Source of the DNA: Rugamonas brunnea
GTDB taxonomy: Bacteria; Pseudomonadota; Gammaproteobacteria; Burkholderiales; Burkholderiaceae_D
DNA length: 43,989 bases
Reading direction: 5' to 3'
NCBI RefSeq assembly: GCF_014042345.1
Contig: NZ_JACEZT010000027.1
Coordinates: 1 to 43,989, forward strand
Position numbers and translations under genes: made by a program. Shown here in pieces: positions 16,533-24,778 of this stretch. Numbering within the stretch: the stretch's first letter is position 1; the number at the start of each line of letters is the position of its first letter. The notes beneath the pieces are model-generated. The model was not told the DNA's origin and searched no databases. It saw nothing but the letters and a program-made list of their open reading frames with translations.

Positions 16533-17084
16533 TTACTTCTTGTCGGTCGGCGGGGTCGGCACGAACGGGAAGGCGCCAAATATCGTCTTGCTCTGGTTCT
16601 GCATCTGTTCTTGCATCTGCACGAACAGGCTCTTGCTCTGGTCGATGTAGTTGTTCATCATGCCCTGCATCATCGGCCCCTGCACATTCATGAACTGGGT
16701 CCACATTTCCGGGCTGAACGGCTTGCCCTCGAAGGTGCTGCCCGTGAATTTGCGCTGGATGTCGGTGAAGGCCTGGATATTCTTTTCCAGATACGAGCCC
16801 ATCATACCCTGCATTGCATGACCGTAGTAGCGGATGATCTGCGCCAGCACGGCGCTGGAGAACATCGGCACGCCGCTCGCTTCTTCTTCCAGGATGATCT
16901 GCAGCAGGATACTGCGGGTCAGGTCTTCATTGGTCTTGGCGTCGACCACCGTGAATTCTTCGTTGTCGAGCACGAGCTGCTTGACATCGGTGAGGGTGAT
17001 GTAGGAACTGGTCTGCGTGTCATACAGACGGCGGTTGGGATATTTCTTGATCAAACGGTCTGCATTTTTTTTCGCACTACTCAT
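16533..17084 (-). CDS. phaR: Polyhydroxyalkanoate synthesis repressor PhaR
   Basis: PhaR binds DNA and PHA granules and represses phasin and its own gene until polymer forms. The 183-residue protein has the family DNA-binding N-terminus LIKKYPNRRLYDTQTSSYIT (about 11-30), then LTDVKQLVLDNEEFTVVDAK. Its C-terminal half is rich in Met and Gln (MMQGMMNNYIDQSKSLFVQM), fitting granule binding. ATG 17084 is preferred; a GTG directly before it, at 17087, would add one residue. It lies downstream of phaC on the same strand with a 230-base spacer that has its own promoter-like element, and it ends at a clear terminator. Confidence 0.95.
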   Translation of the reverse strand: MSSAKKNADRLIKKYPNRRLYDTQTSSYITLTDVKQLVLDNEEFTVVDAKTNEDLTRSILLQIILEEEASGVPMFSSAVLAQIIRYYGHAMQGMMGSYLEKNIQAFTDIQRKFTGSTFEGKPFSPEMWTQFMNVQGPMMQGMMNNYIDQSKSLFVQMQEQMQNQSKTIFGAFPFVPTPPTDKK

Positions 17085-17175
17085 CACAAGTCCACTTATT
17101 GCGCCGCAGCGCGTACTTTAACAAATCGAAAAAAAAGCGAACTTCGGTCCGCTTTCCCACCCGCCTACTTTGCCT

Positions 17176-17204
17176 ATTATAGAGTGGAAAAACTGGTATA
17201 TGCA
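17176..17204 (-). promoter_or_regulatory. Candidate promoter of phaR
   Basis: On the minus strand TATAAT (17181-17176) lies 92 bases before the phaR start within an AT-rich stretch; TGCATA (17204-17199), a 3-of-6 match, is at a 17-base spacing. A runs of T and A between it and the gene could hold the PhaR binding site, which I could not define. Confidence 0.4.
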
Positions 17205-17273
17205 CGTCCACTTATAACTTTTGAGCTTTTATTGCAACGCAACGGGAATTGCAGGCAACCAATTGACGCGGCG

Positions 17274-17302
17274 CGCGCGGGGCCAAAGCGCAGCCCCGCG
17301 CG
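17274..17302 (-). terminator. GC-rich hairpin after phaC
   Basis: A perfect 10-base stem, CGCGCGGGGC (17274-17283) with GCCCCGCGCG (17293-17302), and a 9-base loop begins 12 bases after the phaC stop. No T-run follows on the minus strand, so it may be a weak or rho-assisted terminator, or protect the 3' end. Confidence 0.35.
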
Positions 17303-17314
17303 GTGCGCCAGTGC

Positions 17315-19057
17315 TTAGCCGGCCTTTACCTTCACGTAGCGGCCGGGCGCCGCCTCGATCGGCTGGTACTTGGCATTGCCATGCTGGGCCGGGGCCTTCA
17401 CGTCCTTGCCGCCATGTTCGGCCAGGAATTCGGCCCACTGCGGCCACCAGCTTCCCTTGTGCTCGGTGGCGCCAGCGAACCAGTCTTCGGCCGCCACCGG
17501 CTTGGCGTTCTTGCCGCCTTTGGCGGGCGTGTCGTTGACCCAGTAGCTGCGCTTGCCCTTGGAAGCCGGATTGATCACGCCGGCGATGTGGCCCGAGGCG
17601 CCCAGGATGAAGCGGTTGGCCTTGCCCTTGCCCGGATTGAGGATGCCCAGCGAACCGTAGGCCGAGGTCCACGGCACGATGTGGTCTTCGCGCGACGCGT
17701 AAATAAAGGTGGGCGCATCGATCTTGCCCAGGTCAACTTTCTGGCCGGCCACGGTCAGCTTGCCCGGCACCTTGAGGCTGTTCTCCAGGTAGGTGTTGCG
17801 CAGATACCAGCAGAACATGGGGCCAGGCAGGTTGGTGCTGTCCGAGTTCCAGTACAACAGGTCGAACGGCGGCGGCTCGTTGCCCTTCAGGTAGTTCGAC
17901 TGCACGTAGTTCCACACCAGGTCGTTCGGACGCAGGCTGGAGAAGGTGCTGGCCAGGTCGCTGCCCTTCATCAGGCCGCCCTTGCTCAGCATGCTCTCGC
18001 GCATGGCCACCTGGCTTTCATCGACGAACACGCTGATCACGCCCGTGTCGCTGAAGTCGAGGAAGGTGGTCAGCAGGGTCAGGCTGGCGGCCGGGTGTTC
18101 GCCACGGCCGGCCAGCACGGCCAGCGCCGTGGAAATGATGGTGCCGCCCACGCAGAAGCCCAGCATGTTCATCTGGTCCTGGCCCGAGATCTCCTGCACC
18201 ACGCGGATGGCCTCGATCACGCCCTGGTCCACGTACTGGTCCCAGGTGGTCTTGTCCAGCGACGGATCCGGATTGCTCCACGAGACGAGGAACACGGTAT
18301 TGCCCTGCTCCACCGCGTACTTGACCAGCGAATTTTCCGGCTGCAGGTCGAGGATGTAGTATTTGTTGATGCACGGCGGCACCATCAGCAGCGGACGCTG
18401 GTGCACGGTGGCCGTGGCAGGCGTGTACTGGATCAGCTGGAACAGCGGATTCTCGTACACCACCTGGCCCGGCGTGGTGGCCAGGTTGCGGCCCACTTCG
18501 AACGCCGTCTCGTCCGACAGCGAGATATGGCCCTTGTTCATGTCGGCCAGCATATTGGCCAGGCCGCGCGCCAGGCTCTCGCCCTTGGTTTCGATCAGCT
18601 TCTGCTGCGCTTCCGGGTTCGTCGCCAGGAAATTGGCGGGCGACATGGCGTCCACAATCTGCTGCACGGCGAACTGGATGCGCTGCTTCTGCTGGGGCGC
18701 CGCGTCCACCGCGTCGGCCATGGCGGTGAGGAAACGGGCGTTAAGCAGGTATGATGCTGCACTGAACGAGGACATGGCGCTGCCCTGCCATGCCGGCGTG
18801 GTGAAGCGGCGGTCGGCCATGGCTGGCGGCTTGCCGGCCATGAACTGCTGCCACAGCTCACCGACATTGGCCATGTAATCGTTTTTGAGTTGCTCGATGG
18901 TTTCAGGTTCGATGGCGGCGCCCACTTCCTTGAGCAGCGCGGCGACCGGGTTGGCTTCCGCCTCCGGCACCATTTTGAACCAGGATTGCCATTGGCCGGG
19001 GTCGCGCAGGTGCGACATCCATGCGTTGGCAATGACTTGAGGATCGGGCAAATTCAT
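17315..19057 (-). CDS. phaC: Class I poly(3-hydroxyalkanoate) synthase PhaC
   Basis: PhaC polymerises (R)-3-hydroxyacyl-CoA into PHA at the granule surface. The 580-residue length and single subunit fit class I. The lipase-like box is GFCVGGT with the nucleophile Cys302; the other triad members are D458 (ASREDHIVPW) and H490 (GASGHIAGVINP). The N-terminal region MNLPDPQVIANAWMSHLRDP followed by WFKMVPEAEANP and the FLTAMADAVD segment is typical. Upstream of ATG 19057, AGGGAA gives a ribosome site. A small membrane protein gene diverges 45 bases away, so the promoter overlaps that spacer. phaR follows; phaA, phaB and phasin genes are not in the window. Confidence 0.97.
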   Translation of the reverse strand: MNLPDPQVIANAWMSHLRDPGQWQSWFKMVPEAEANPVAALLKEVGAAIEPETIEQLKNDYMANVGELWQQFMAGKPPAMADRRFTTPAWQGSAMSSFSAASYLLNARFLTAMADAVDAAPQQKQRIQFAVQQIVDAMSPANFLATNPEAQQKLIETKGESLARGLANMLADMNKGHISLSDETAFEVGRNLATTPGQVVYENPLFQLIQYTPATATVHQRPLLMVPPCINKYYILDLQPENSLVKYAVEQGNTVFLVSWSNPDPSLDKTTWDQYVDQGVIEAIRVVQEISGQDQMNMLGFCVGGTIISTALAVLAGRGEHPAASLTLLTTFLDFSDTGVISVFVDESQVAMRESMLSKGGLMKGSDLASTFSSLRPNDLVWNYVQSNYLKGNEPPPFDLLYWNSDSTNLPGPMFCWYLRNTYLENSLKVPGKLTVAGQKVDLGKIDAPTFIYASREDHIVPWTSAYGSLGILNPGKGKANRFILGASGHIAGVINPASKGKRSYWVNDTPAKGGKNAKPVAAEDWFAGATEHKGSWWPQWAEFLAEHGGKDVKAPAQHGNAKYQPIEAAPGRYVKVKAG

Positions 19058-19102
19058 GTGTGATTCCCTAAAAATAGTTAAATTTTCTTACCAAGACTGC
19101 TT

Positions 19103-19339
19103 ATGCTGATTGTCGCTATCGCATGGATCTACGTCGTGGGGCTGATGGCCCTGACGGAACCCACCGTTGTTGCCGGGATTGTAACGTTTTTGTTCTACTG
19201 CGTGGTGCCACTGGGGATATTGTTCTATCTGGCCGGCTCGCGCAAGCGCAAGGCGCGCCGTGTGGCCCAGGAACAGGCGGCCCATGCGGCCCGGATGGCG
19301 GCCCGCGAAGCTGGCGGGGATCAACCCGCCAAGGACTGA
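19103..19339 (+). CDS. Small membrane protein, unknown function
   Basis: This 78-residue protein has two hydrophobic segments (about 2-17 and 22-44) and a strongly basic, Ala-rich cytosolic tail (SRKRKARR, then EQAAHAARMAAREAG). It belongs to no family I recognise. ATG 19103 lies 45 bases from the divergent phaC start, and the ribosome site is weak. It ends 17 bases before the convergent pgeF stop. The composition and hydrophobic pattern suggest a true gene, but function is unknown; a link to phaC rests on position only. Confidence 0.6.
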   Translation: MLIVAIAWIYVVGLMALTEPTVVAGIVTFLFYCVVPLGILFYLAGSRKRKARRVAQEQAAHAARMAAREAGGDQPAKD

Positions 19340-19356
19340 AGCGGCCGCCCCCGCCC

Positions 19357-20172
19357 TCATTTGAGCCACACCAGGCTCGCCTGCCGCCCCGTGACGCGGT
19401 CGCGCCGGTAGGAATAGAAGCGGCTGGCGTCCGTCACCGTGCAGTATTCGCCGCCGGCCACGCGCTCGACGCCATCGGCGCGCAGCATGTGGCGCGCCAG
19501 CGCGTAGATGTCGGCCAGGTATTTGCCGGGCTGGCCGGGCCTGGCGACGAAGGCCGAGTGCACCCGCTGCCGGCCTTGCGCATCGGCGGCGCCGGCCAGG
19601 AAGGCATCGAGCACATCGGCGCCCACCTCGAACTGCGACGGGCCGATGGCCGGTCCCAGCCAGGCAAGAATCTCGTCCGCGCCGGCCGCGCGCATGGCCG
19701 CCACGGTGCGGCCCACCACCCCACCAGCCAGCCCGCGCCAACCCGCGTGCGCCGCCGCCACCACCGTGCCGGCCCGGTCGCAGAACAGCACGGGCAGGCA
19801 GTCGGCCGTCATCACGACGCACACGGCGCCGCGCGTGGTGGCGATGCTGGCATCCGCCTCGAACGCGCCGGCGTAGTTGTCCGCGCCGGCCGCCTGGGCC
19901 GCCGAGACGGCCGCCGCGTCGGCCACCACCGTGCCATGCACCTGCGTCAGCCAGGCCGGCTCGGCCGGCAGCACGGCGCGCAGCCGGGCGCGGTTTTCCA
20001 GCACGTGCGCGCGCGTGTCGTTGACGTGCACGCCAAGATTGAGGCCGCCCCCGCCCGCCCCGTCATCGTACGGCGCAGGACTCACGCCGCCCTGGCGGGT
20101 GGTGGACAGCGCCCCCACGCCGGCCGGCAGGTCCGGCCAGTGGGGGATCAGCCACGATGGATGGTCCGGCAT
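19357..20172 (-). CDS. pgeF: Peptidoglycan editing factor PgeF (laccase-domain, YfiH family)
   Basis: This 271-residue protein has the YfiH/DUF152 signature: LTQVHG (His79), MTADCLPVLFCDR (Cys125) and AHAGWRGLAGG (His142), which form the metal/nucleophile site. PgeF removes wrongly inserted amino acids (such as L-Ser in place of L-Ala) from UDP-MurNAc precursors; the same fold has been described as a polyphenol oxidase or purine phosphorylase. The ATG at 20172 overlaps the rluD stop by one base (TGATG), so the two are translated together, a pairing common in proteobacteria. It ends near a convergent small gene; no terminator with a T-run is visible. Confidence 0.93.
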   Translation of the reverse strand: MPDHPSWLIPHWPDLPAGVGALSTTRQGGVSPAPYDDGAGGGGLNLGVHVNDTRAHVLENRARLRAVLPAEPAWLTQVHGTVVADAAAVSAAQAAGADNYAGAFEADASIATTRGAVCVVMTADCLPVLFCDRAGTVVAAAHAGWRGLAGGVVGRTVAAMRAAGADEILAWLGPAIGPSQFEVGADVLDAFLAGAADAQGRQRVHSAFVARPGQPGKYLADIYALARHMLRADGVERVAGGEYCTVTDASRFYSYRRDRVTGRQASLVWLK

Positions 20173-21236
20173 CAGTCCTGGCCCGCCTCGTCATCAGGCT
20201 CACGGCCCGGTTCGGCGATGCCGGCCTTGGCGATCAGTTCCGCGAAGTCGTCGGCCAGCGGCACCGTCCACTCGCAGTGCTCGCCCGTGGCCGGATGCAC
20301 CAGGCCCAGGCGGCGCGCCTGCAGCGCCTGGCGCGGGAAGATGTTGGCCAGGTGCTGCTTGCCGTAGGTAACGTCGCCCACCAGCGAAAAGCCGATCGAC
20401 ATCATGTGCACGCGGATCTGGTGGGTGCGGCCCGTCTCCAGGCGGCACTGCACCAGGCTCACGGGACGGCGGTCCAGCTCGCCCGACGCCAGCACTTCGT
20501 AGTGCGTGATGGCGGGCTTGGAACCCATGCTGGTGGACACGGCCATCTTGATGCGGTCCTTCGGATGGCGGCCCATGGAGGCGTCGATGGTGCCGCTCTG
20601 GCGCGGGGTGCCCCACACCAGCGCGTAATACTCGCGCTTGACGGTGCGGGCGGCCAGCTGGCGCACCAGGTCGGTCTGCGATGGCAGCGTCTTGCCGACC
20701 ACCATCAGGCCGCTGGTATCCTTGTCCAGCCGGTGCACGATGCCGGCGCGCGGCACGCCCGCCAGCTGCGGGCAATGGTGCAGCAAGCCGTTGAGCAGGG
20801 TGCCCGACCAGTTGCCGGCGCCCGGATGCACGACCAGCCCGGCCGGCTTGTTGATGACGATCAGGTGCTCGTCCTCGTACACGATATTCAGCGGCACCGG
20901 CTCGGGCTTGAAGGCCACGTCCTCGGGCGCCGGCTGCGGCAGGATGACGATGTGCTCGTCGCCATACACGGTATCCTTGGTGCTGCGGGCAGGCTTGCCG
21001 TCCACGGTGACGAAGCCGTCCGTGATCCACATTTGCAGGCGGCCGCGCGAGAATTGCGGCACCAGGTGGGAAATGACCTTGTCGAGACGCTGGCCGCAGA
21101 CGTCGGACGTCAGTTGCAGTTCGATCGGCGCCAGGCCGTCGTCGCCGTCATCGGCCAGCAGCTCGCCCTCGAAATCATGGTCAAATTCCGTATCGGAGGT
21201 AGAATCGGCCGGATTCGGCTTTGGAGTTAATATCAC
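20172..21236 (-). CDS. rluD: 23S rRNA pseudouridine synthase RluD
   Basis: RluD makes pseudouridines at positions 1911, 1915 and 1917 of 23S rRNA, needed for ribosome function. The 354-residue protein has an acidic N-terminal tail (about 1-45), an S4 RNA-binding domain (about 49-95, SRGRLQMWITDGFVTVDG), and the catalytic domain with Asp171 in IVHRLDKDTSGLMV. The C-terminal LETGRTHQIRVHM is typical. The start is GTG 21236; no ATG precedes the S4 domain. It leads the rluD-pgeF pair and diverges from bamD, an arrangement seen in many beta- and gammaproteobacteria. Confidence 0.95.
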   Translation of the reverse strand: MILTPKPNPADSTSDTEFDHDFEGELLADDGDDGLAPIELQLTSDVCGQRLDKVISHLVPQFSRGRLQMWITDGFVTVDGKPARSTKDTVYGDEHIVILPQPAPEDVAFKPEPVPLNIVYEDEHLIVINKPAGLVVHPGAGNWSGTLLNGLLHHCPQLAGVPRAGIVHRLDKDTSGLMVVGKTLPSQTDLVRQLAARTVKREYYALVWGTPRQSGTIDASMGRHPKDRIKMAVSTSMGSKPAITHYEVLASGELDRRPVSLVQCRLETGRTHQIRVHMMSIGFSLVGDVTYGKQHLANIFPRQALQARRLGLVHPATGEHCEWTVPLADDFAELIAKAGIAEPGREPDDEAGQD

Positions 21237-21251
21237 AGCATTCCCATCGGC

Positions 21252-21257
21252 TATAAT
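21252..21257 (+). promoter_or_regulatory. Possible -10 box of bamD
   Basis: TATAAT lies 45 bases before the bamD start in the 66-base spacer diverging from rluD. No clear -35 box is found at 16-18 bases. Confidence 0.33.
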
Positions 21258-21302
21258 CAGCCCATTGTAAAACTTTGGTTAAACAGCTTCTTGCACAACT
21301 TT

Positions 21303-22100
21303 ATGCAAAAAAAATTATCGGTAGTCGCAGCAACTGTCGTTCTGCTTGGTTTGTCCGGTTGCGGTCTCCTGCCCGAGAAAGTCGATGAGACCAAAGGCTG
21401 GAGCGCTTCGAAATTATACTCGGAGGCGATGGAAGAACTCGAGGGTCAACATTACGAACGTGCGGTGCAATTGTTCGAGAAGCTGGAAGCGAGCTATCCG
21501 TTCGGCACCTACGCGCAACAGGCGCAGATGGAAATCGCCTACGCTTACTACAAGTCGCAAGACCAGGCCCAGGCGCTGGCGGCCGTGGAGCGCTTCATCA
21601 AGCTGCACCCGAACCACGCCAACGTCGACTATATGTACTACCTGCGCGGCCTGATCAACTTCAACGACCAGATCGGCTTCCTGAATTTTGTCTACGAACA
21701 GGACCCGACCGAGCGCGACCCGAAGGCCACGCGTGAAGCGTTCACCGCCTTCAAGGCCCTGGTCGACAAGTTCCCGAACAGCAAATACACGCCCGACGCC
21801 ATCGATCGCATGAAATACCTGATCAATGCGATGGCGTCGTATGAAGTGCACGTGGCGCGTTACTACTACCGTCGTGGCGCCTACCTGGCGGCCGTCAACC
21901 GCGCCATGGGCGCCGTCAACGACTACCGCGACTCGCCGGCCATCGAGGAAGCGCTGTACATCATGTACCGTGGCTACGACAAGATGGGCATGACCGTGCT
22001 GCGCGACGACACCCTGCGCGTGCTCAAGCTGAACTACCCCAAGACCGCTTTCCTCGACGAAGGCGTGAAGGCCGAGCGCCACTGGTGGAAGATCTGGTAA
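21303..22100 (+). CDS. bamD: Outer membrane assembly lipoprotein BamD
   Basis: BamD is the essential lipoprotein of the BAM complex that inserts beta-barrel proteins in the outer membrane. The 265-residue protein has a lipoprotein signal ending in the lipobox LSGC (Cys20), then tetratricopeptide repeats: YSEAMEELEGQHYERAVQLF, FGTYAQQAQMEIAYAYYKS, and later FPNSKYTPDAIDRM and SPAIEEALYIMYRGYD. ATG 21303 is chosen because it starts the signal peptide; a TTG 12 bases upstream is in frame. After the stop, several small hairpins fill the spacer to the convergent yaaA. Confidence 0.95.
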   Translation: MQKKLSVVAATVVLLGLSGCGLLPEKVDETKGWSASKLYSEAMEELEGQHYERAVQLFEKLEASYPFGTYAQQAQMEIAYAYYKSQDQAQALAAVERFIKLHPNHANVDYMYYLRGLINFNDQIGFLNFVYEQDPTERDPKATREAFTAFKALVDKFPNSKYTPDAIDRMKYLINAMASYEVHVARYYYRRGAYLAAVNRAMGAVNDYRDSPAIEEALYIMYRGYDKMGMTVLRDDTLRVLKLNYPKTAFLDEGVKAERHWWKIW

Positions 22101-22109
22101 AGAAGATTG

Positions 22110-22151
22110 TCGTTGCTCCCCCGGAGCAACGACTTCCCGCGCAGGCGGGAA
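22110..22151. repeat. Two tandem short hairpins, second dRS3-like
   Basis: First hairpin: TCGTTGCTCC (22110-22119), CCC loop, GGAGCAACGA (22123-22132), perfect 10-base stem. Second: TTCCCGC (22134-22140) and GCGGGAA (22145-22151). In the second, TTCCC and GGGAA are eight bases apart, the layout of dispersed repeats such as neisserial dRS3 (ATTCCC-N8-GGGAAT) and similar betaproteobacterial repeats. No T-run follows, so a terminator role is uncertain. Confidence 0.5.
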
Positions 22152-22178
22152 CGACGCATAGAGCTTGGCGTTAGGATG

Positions 22179-22202
22179 GATTGACCCCGGTTTGGGTCAA
22201 TC
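22179..22202. repeat. Short palindrome sharing the 12-mer TGACCCCGGTTT
   Basis: GATTGACCC (22179-22187) and GGGTCAATC (22194-22202) flank CGGTTT; the stem is 9 bases. It overlaps the yaaA stop at 22197-22199. It contains TGACCCCGGTTT (22182-22193), the same 12-mer as in the arms of the long palindrome at 13163-13223. Confidence 0.6.
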
Positions 22203-22967
22203 AGCCACGCGGCGGCGGAAGATCCAGGTCTTGGCGTTGGAATCTTCCGCATGGAAGGCATAGCCATCGACCGTGAAGTCCTTCAGCCGCTCGGGGTCGG
22301 TGATGCCGTTGACGGCCGCGTAACGGGCCATCAACCCGCGCGCCCGCTTGGCATAGAACGAAATGATCTTGTACTTGCCGTTCTTCCAGTCCTCAAACTG
22401 GGGCGTGACGACCGGCATCGCCAACTGGCGCGGCTTGACGGACTTGAAATATTCCTCTGACGCCAGGTTGACCAGCGTCTTCGCGCCCTTCTCCTCGGCC
22501 GTACGGTTTAGCGCGTGGGTGATGGTGTCGCCCCAGAACGCGTACAAGTCCTTGCCGCGCGGATTGGCCAGCCGCGTGCCCATCTCCAACCGGTGCGGGT
22601 GGATCATGTCCAGCGGGCGCAGCATGCCGTACAGGCCGGACAGGATGCGGATGCGCGATTGCGCATAATCGAGCTGGCCCGGCGTCAGCGTGCGCGCCTG
22701 CAAGCCGGCGTAGACGTCGCCGTTAAAGGCCATCACGGCTTGCCGGCCTTCCGCCGGGTCTGGCGACCACGAAGCGTAGCGGGTCACGTTCAGGTGCGAC
22801 AGCGCGTCGGAGATATCCATCAGGCTGCCCACTTCGGCCGGCGAGAATTCGCGCAGGCGGGCTATCAACTGGGCCGAGTGATCGAGAAAATCTGGCGTGG
22901 TTTGCAACTTGGTGGTGGGAGGCGTCTCCAGGTCGAGACTTTTGGCGGGCGAAAGCACTATCAGCAT
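22197..22967 (-). CDS. yaaA: Peroxide stress protein YaaA (DUF328)
   Basis: YaaA limits free iron and DNA damage during hydrogen peroxide stress; the fold can bind DNA. The 256-residue protein starts MLIVLSPAKSLDLETPP, the family hallmark, and carries RILSGLYGMLRPLDMIHPHR, ANPRGKDLYAFWGDTIT and NLASEEYFKSV in the usual order. ATG 22967 is preferred to an in-frame start six codons upstream because the family begins MLIVLSPAK. It diverges from the PIN-domain gene over only 36 bases, so their promoters must overlap each other or the coding ends. Its stop lies within a small palindrome. Confidence 0.94.
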   Translation of the reverse strand: MLIVLSPAKSLDLETPPTTKLQTTPDFLDHSAQLIARLREFSPAEVGSLMDISDALSHLNVTRYASWSPDPAEGRQAVMAFNGDVYAGLQARTLTPGQLDYAQSRIRILSGLYGMLRPLDMIHPHRLEMGTRLANPRGKDLYAFWGDTITHALNRTAEEKGAKTLVNLASEEYFKSVKPRQLAMPVVTPQFEDWKNGKYKIISFYAKRARGLMARYAAVNGITDPERLKDFTVDGYAFHAEDSNAKTWIFRRRVAD

Positions 22968-23003
22968 AAGAATCCAGAACAACACATTTACAGAATTGCC
23001 GAC

Positions 23004-23441
23004 ATGATACCTGTTCCACCGAAACGCATCGTGCTAGACACCAATGTCTGCCTCGACCTGTTCGTCTTCAACGACCCGCGCTGGTCCGCGCTGCTGGCCG
23101 CCATTGAGAGCGGCGCCGTGGAAGCGATCACGCGCGAGGATTGCCGCGCCGAATACCGGGTCGTGCTGCACTACCCCCACCTGCCGCTGGACGAAGCAAG
23201 CCGTCCCGTGAGCGAAGCGCGCTTCGACGCGCTGATCAAGGTGGTGGCGCCGCCCGTCTCCGGCGTGCGCCTGCCCGTGTGCAGCGACCGCGACGACCAG
23301 AAATTCCTGGAACTGGCGCGCGACGCCCAGGCCGACATCCTCATCACCAAGGACAAGGCGCTGCTCAAGCTGGCCCGCCGGCTGGCCAAGGCCGGCATGT
23401 TCCGCGTGATGGTTCCGGAAGCCTGGTCGCTCGAAGGCTGA
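23004..23441 (+). CDS. PIN-domain protein (putative toxin component, PIN family)
   Basis: This 145-residue PIN-fold ribonuclease-like protein has the acidic metal ligands in the right order: RIVLDTNVCLD (Asp11), a Glu/Asp pair in AITREDCRAEY, CSDRDDQKFLELA, and ADILITKDKALLKLA. PIN toxins of VapC type cut RNA, but solo PIN proteins of this subgroup are often chromosomal with no antitoxin. No antitoxin-like small gene lies upstream; the preceding gene is the divergent yaaA. ATG 23004 is chosen; a longer frame upstream exists only because it runs opposite yaaA. A short terminator hairpin follows. Confidence 0.82.
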   Translation: MIPVPPKRIVLDTNVCLDLFVFNDPRWSALLAAIESGAVEAITREDCRAEYRVVLHYPHLPLDEASRPVSEARFDALIKVVAPPVSGVRLPVCSDRDDQKFLELARDAQADILITKDKALLKLARRLAKAGMFRVMVPEAWSLEG

Positions 23442-23456
23442 TACCGGCAGTCCCGC

Positions 23457-23479
23457 GCGGCTCGCCAGGCCGCCTTTTT
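23457..23479 (+). terminator. Probable intrinsic terminator of the PIN gene
   Basis: GCGGC (23457-23461) and GCCGC (23469-23473) form a short stem followed by CTTTTT (23474-23479), 16 bases after the stop. The stem is only 5-6 bases, so strength is uncertain. Confidence 0.45.
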
Positions 23480-23541
23480 GGCAACACGCGTGCTGGTGCC
23501 CTGCGCTAGAATAAGCACAAGCCCATCACTTGCACTCCGTC

Positions 23542-24720
23542 ATGAACCAGCCGCACCACCCGCCCGTCACGCCCGCCCTGACCAGCCGTTTGCCCAAGGT
23601 GGGCACGACGGTGTTCACCCGCATGTCGCAACTGGCGGCTGAATCGGGCGCGGTCAACCTCGGCCAGGGTTTCCCCGACTTCGCGTGCGAGCCGGCGCTG
23701 GTGGACCTGGTCACGGAAGCCATGCGCGGCGGCCATAACCAGTACCCGATGATGACGGGCGTGCCCGCGCTGCGCGCCGCCATCGTCGCCAAGATCGCCG
23801 CGATCTACGGCCACCAGTACGACGCCAACACGGAAATCACGGTCACGGCTGGCGCCACCGAGGCGCTGACCACGGCCATCCTGTGCTGCGTCCACCCGTG
23901 CGACGAAGTGATCGTGATCGAACCGGCCTACGACAGCTACCTGCCCGCCATCGCGCTGGCCGGCGGCGTGCCGGTGCTGGTGCAGATGACGGTGGACGCG
24001 GACGGCTACCGCGTGCCCTGGGACCAGGTGGCCGCCGCCGTCACGCCGCGCACCCGGCTCATCATCGTCAACACCCCGCACAACCCCACCGGCAGCGTGC
24101 TGCGCGCGGCCGACCTGCAAGCGCTGGCCGACATCGTGCGCGGCACCAACATGCTGATCCTGTCGGACGAAGTGTACGAACACATGGTCTACGACGGCCA
24201 GCGCCACGAATCGATGTGCCGCTACCCGGAACTGGCGGCGCGCAGCTTCGTCGTCTCCAGCTTCGGCAAGACCTACCACGTCACCGGCTGGAAGGTCGGC
24301 TACGTAGCCGCGCCGGCCGCGCTGAGCGCCGAGTTCCGCAAGGTCCACCAATACAACGTGTTCAGCGTTAACACCCCCATGCAGCACGGCCTGGCCGGCT
24401 ACATGGCAGATCCGGCGCCCTACCAGCAATTGCCCGCGTTCTACCAGCGCAAGCGCGACCTGTTCCGCGACGGCCTGAGGGGCAGCCGCTTCGAACTGTT
24501 GCCGGCCGACGGCACCTATTTCCAGTGCGTGCGCTATGAACGCATTTCGTCGCTGCCCGAAGCGCTGTTCGCGGAGTGGCTGACGAGCGAAGTGAAAGTG
24601 GCCGCGATTCCGGTCTCGGCGTTTTACCAGCGCAGCCAGGAGTCGGGCATCGTCCGCTTCTGCTTCGCCAAGAAAGAGGAGACGCTGGCACTCGCCTTGC
24701 AGCGATTGACCAGCCTATAA
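23542..24720 (+). CDS. PLP-dependent aminotransferase, methionine-type (YbdL-like)
   Basis: This 392-residue class I/II aminotransferase has NLGQGFPDF (39-47), VNTPHNPTG (176-184), SDEVYEHM, and the PLP lysine K243 in SFGKTYHVTGWKVG. The FGKTYHVTGWK motif and the VNLGQGFPDF start match the methionine aminotransferase/kynurenine aminotransferase branch (YbdL-like), which transaminates methionine and 4-methylthio-2-oxobutyrate in methionine salvage. ATG 23542 is preferred to a TTG four codons upstream. A possible -10 box (TAGAAT, 23507-23512) precedes it. The gene is probably single; the following HD-GYP gene starts 58 bases later after a small hairpin. Confidence 0.88.
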   Translation: MNQPHHPPVTPALTSRLPKVGTTVFTRMSQLAAESGAVNLGQGFPDFACEPALVDLVTEAMRGGHNQYPMMTGVPALRAAIVAKIAAIYGHQYDANTEITVTAGATEALTTAILCCVHPCDEVIVIEPAYDSYLPAIALAGGVPVLVQMTVDADGYRVPWDQVAAAVTPRTRLIIVNTPHNPTGSVLRAADLQALADIVRGTNMLILSDEVYEHMVYDGQRHESMCRYPELAARSFVVSSFGKTYHVTGWKVGYVAAPAALSAEFRKVHQYNVFSVNTPMQHGLAGYMADPAPYQQLPAFYQRKRDLFRDGLRGSRFELLPADGTYFQCVRYERISSLPEALFAEWLTSEVKVAAIPVSAFYQRSQESGIVRFCFAKKEETLALALQRLTSL

Positions 24721-24726
24721 AAATCA

Positions 24727-24759
24727 GCCTGCCGGTCCCCCATGCGGGCGCAGGCAGGC
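24727..24759 (+). other. Leader hairpin upstream of the HD-GYP gene
   Basis: GCCTGCC (24727-24733) and GGCAGGC (24753-24759) can pair around a 19-base GC-rich loop, ending 19 bases before the ATG at 24779. It lies in the 58-base spacer after the aminotransferase gene. It has no T-run and could be chance in GC-rich DNA. Confidence 0.3.
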
Positions 24760-24778
24760 CAGCAGGACGGGAAAGATC

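Noticed and set aside
22515..23003. Upstream extension of the PIN gene frame
   Set aside because: It lies opposite yaaA and has no start site of its own; the PIN fold begins at ATG 23004.
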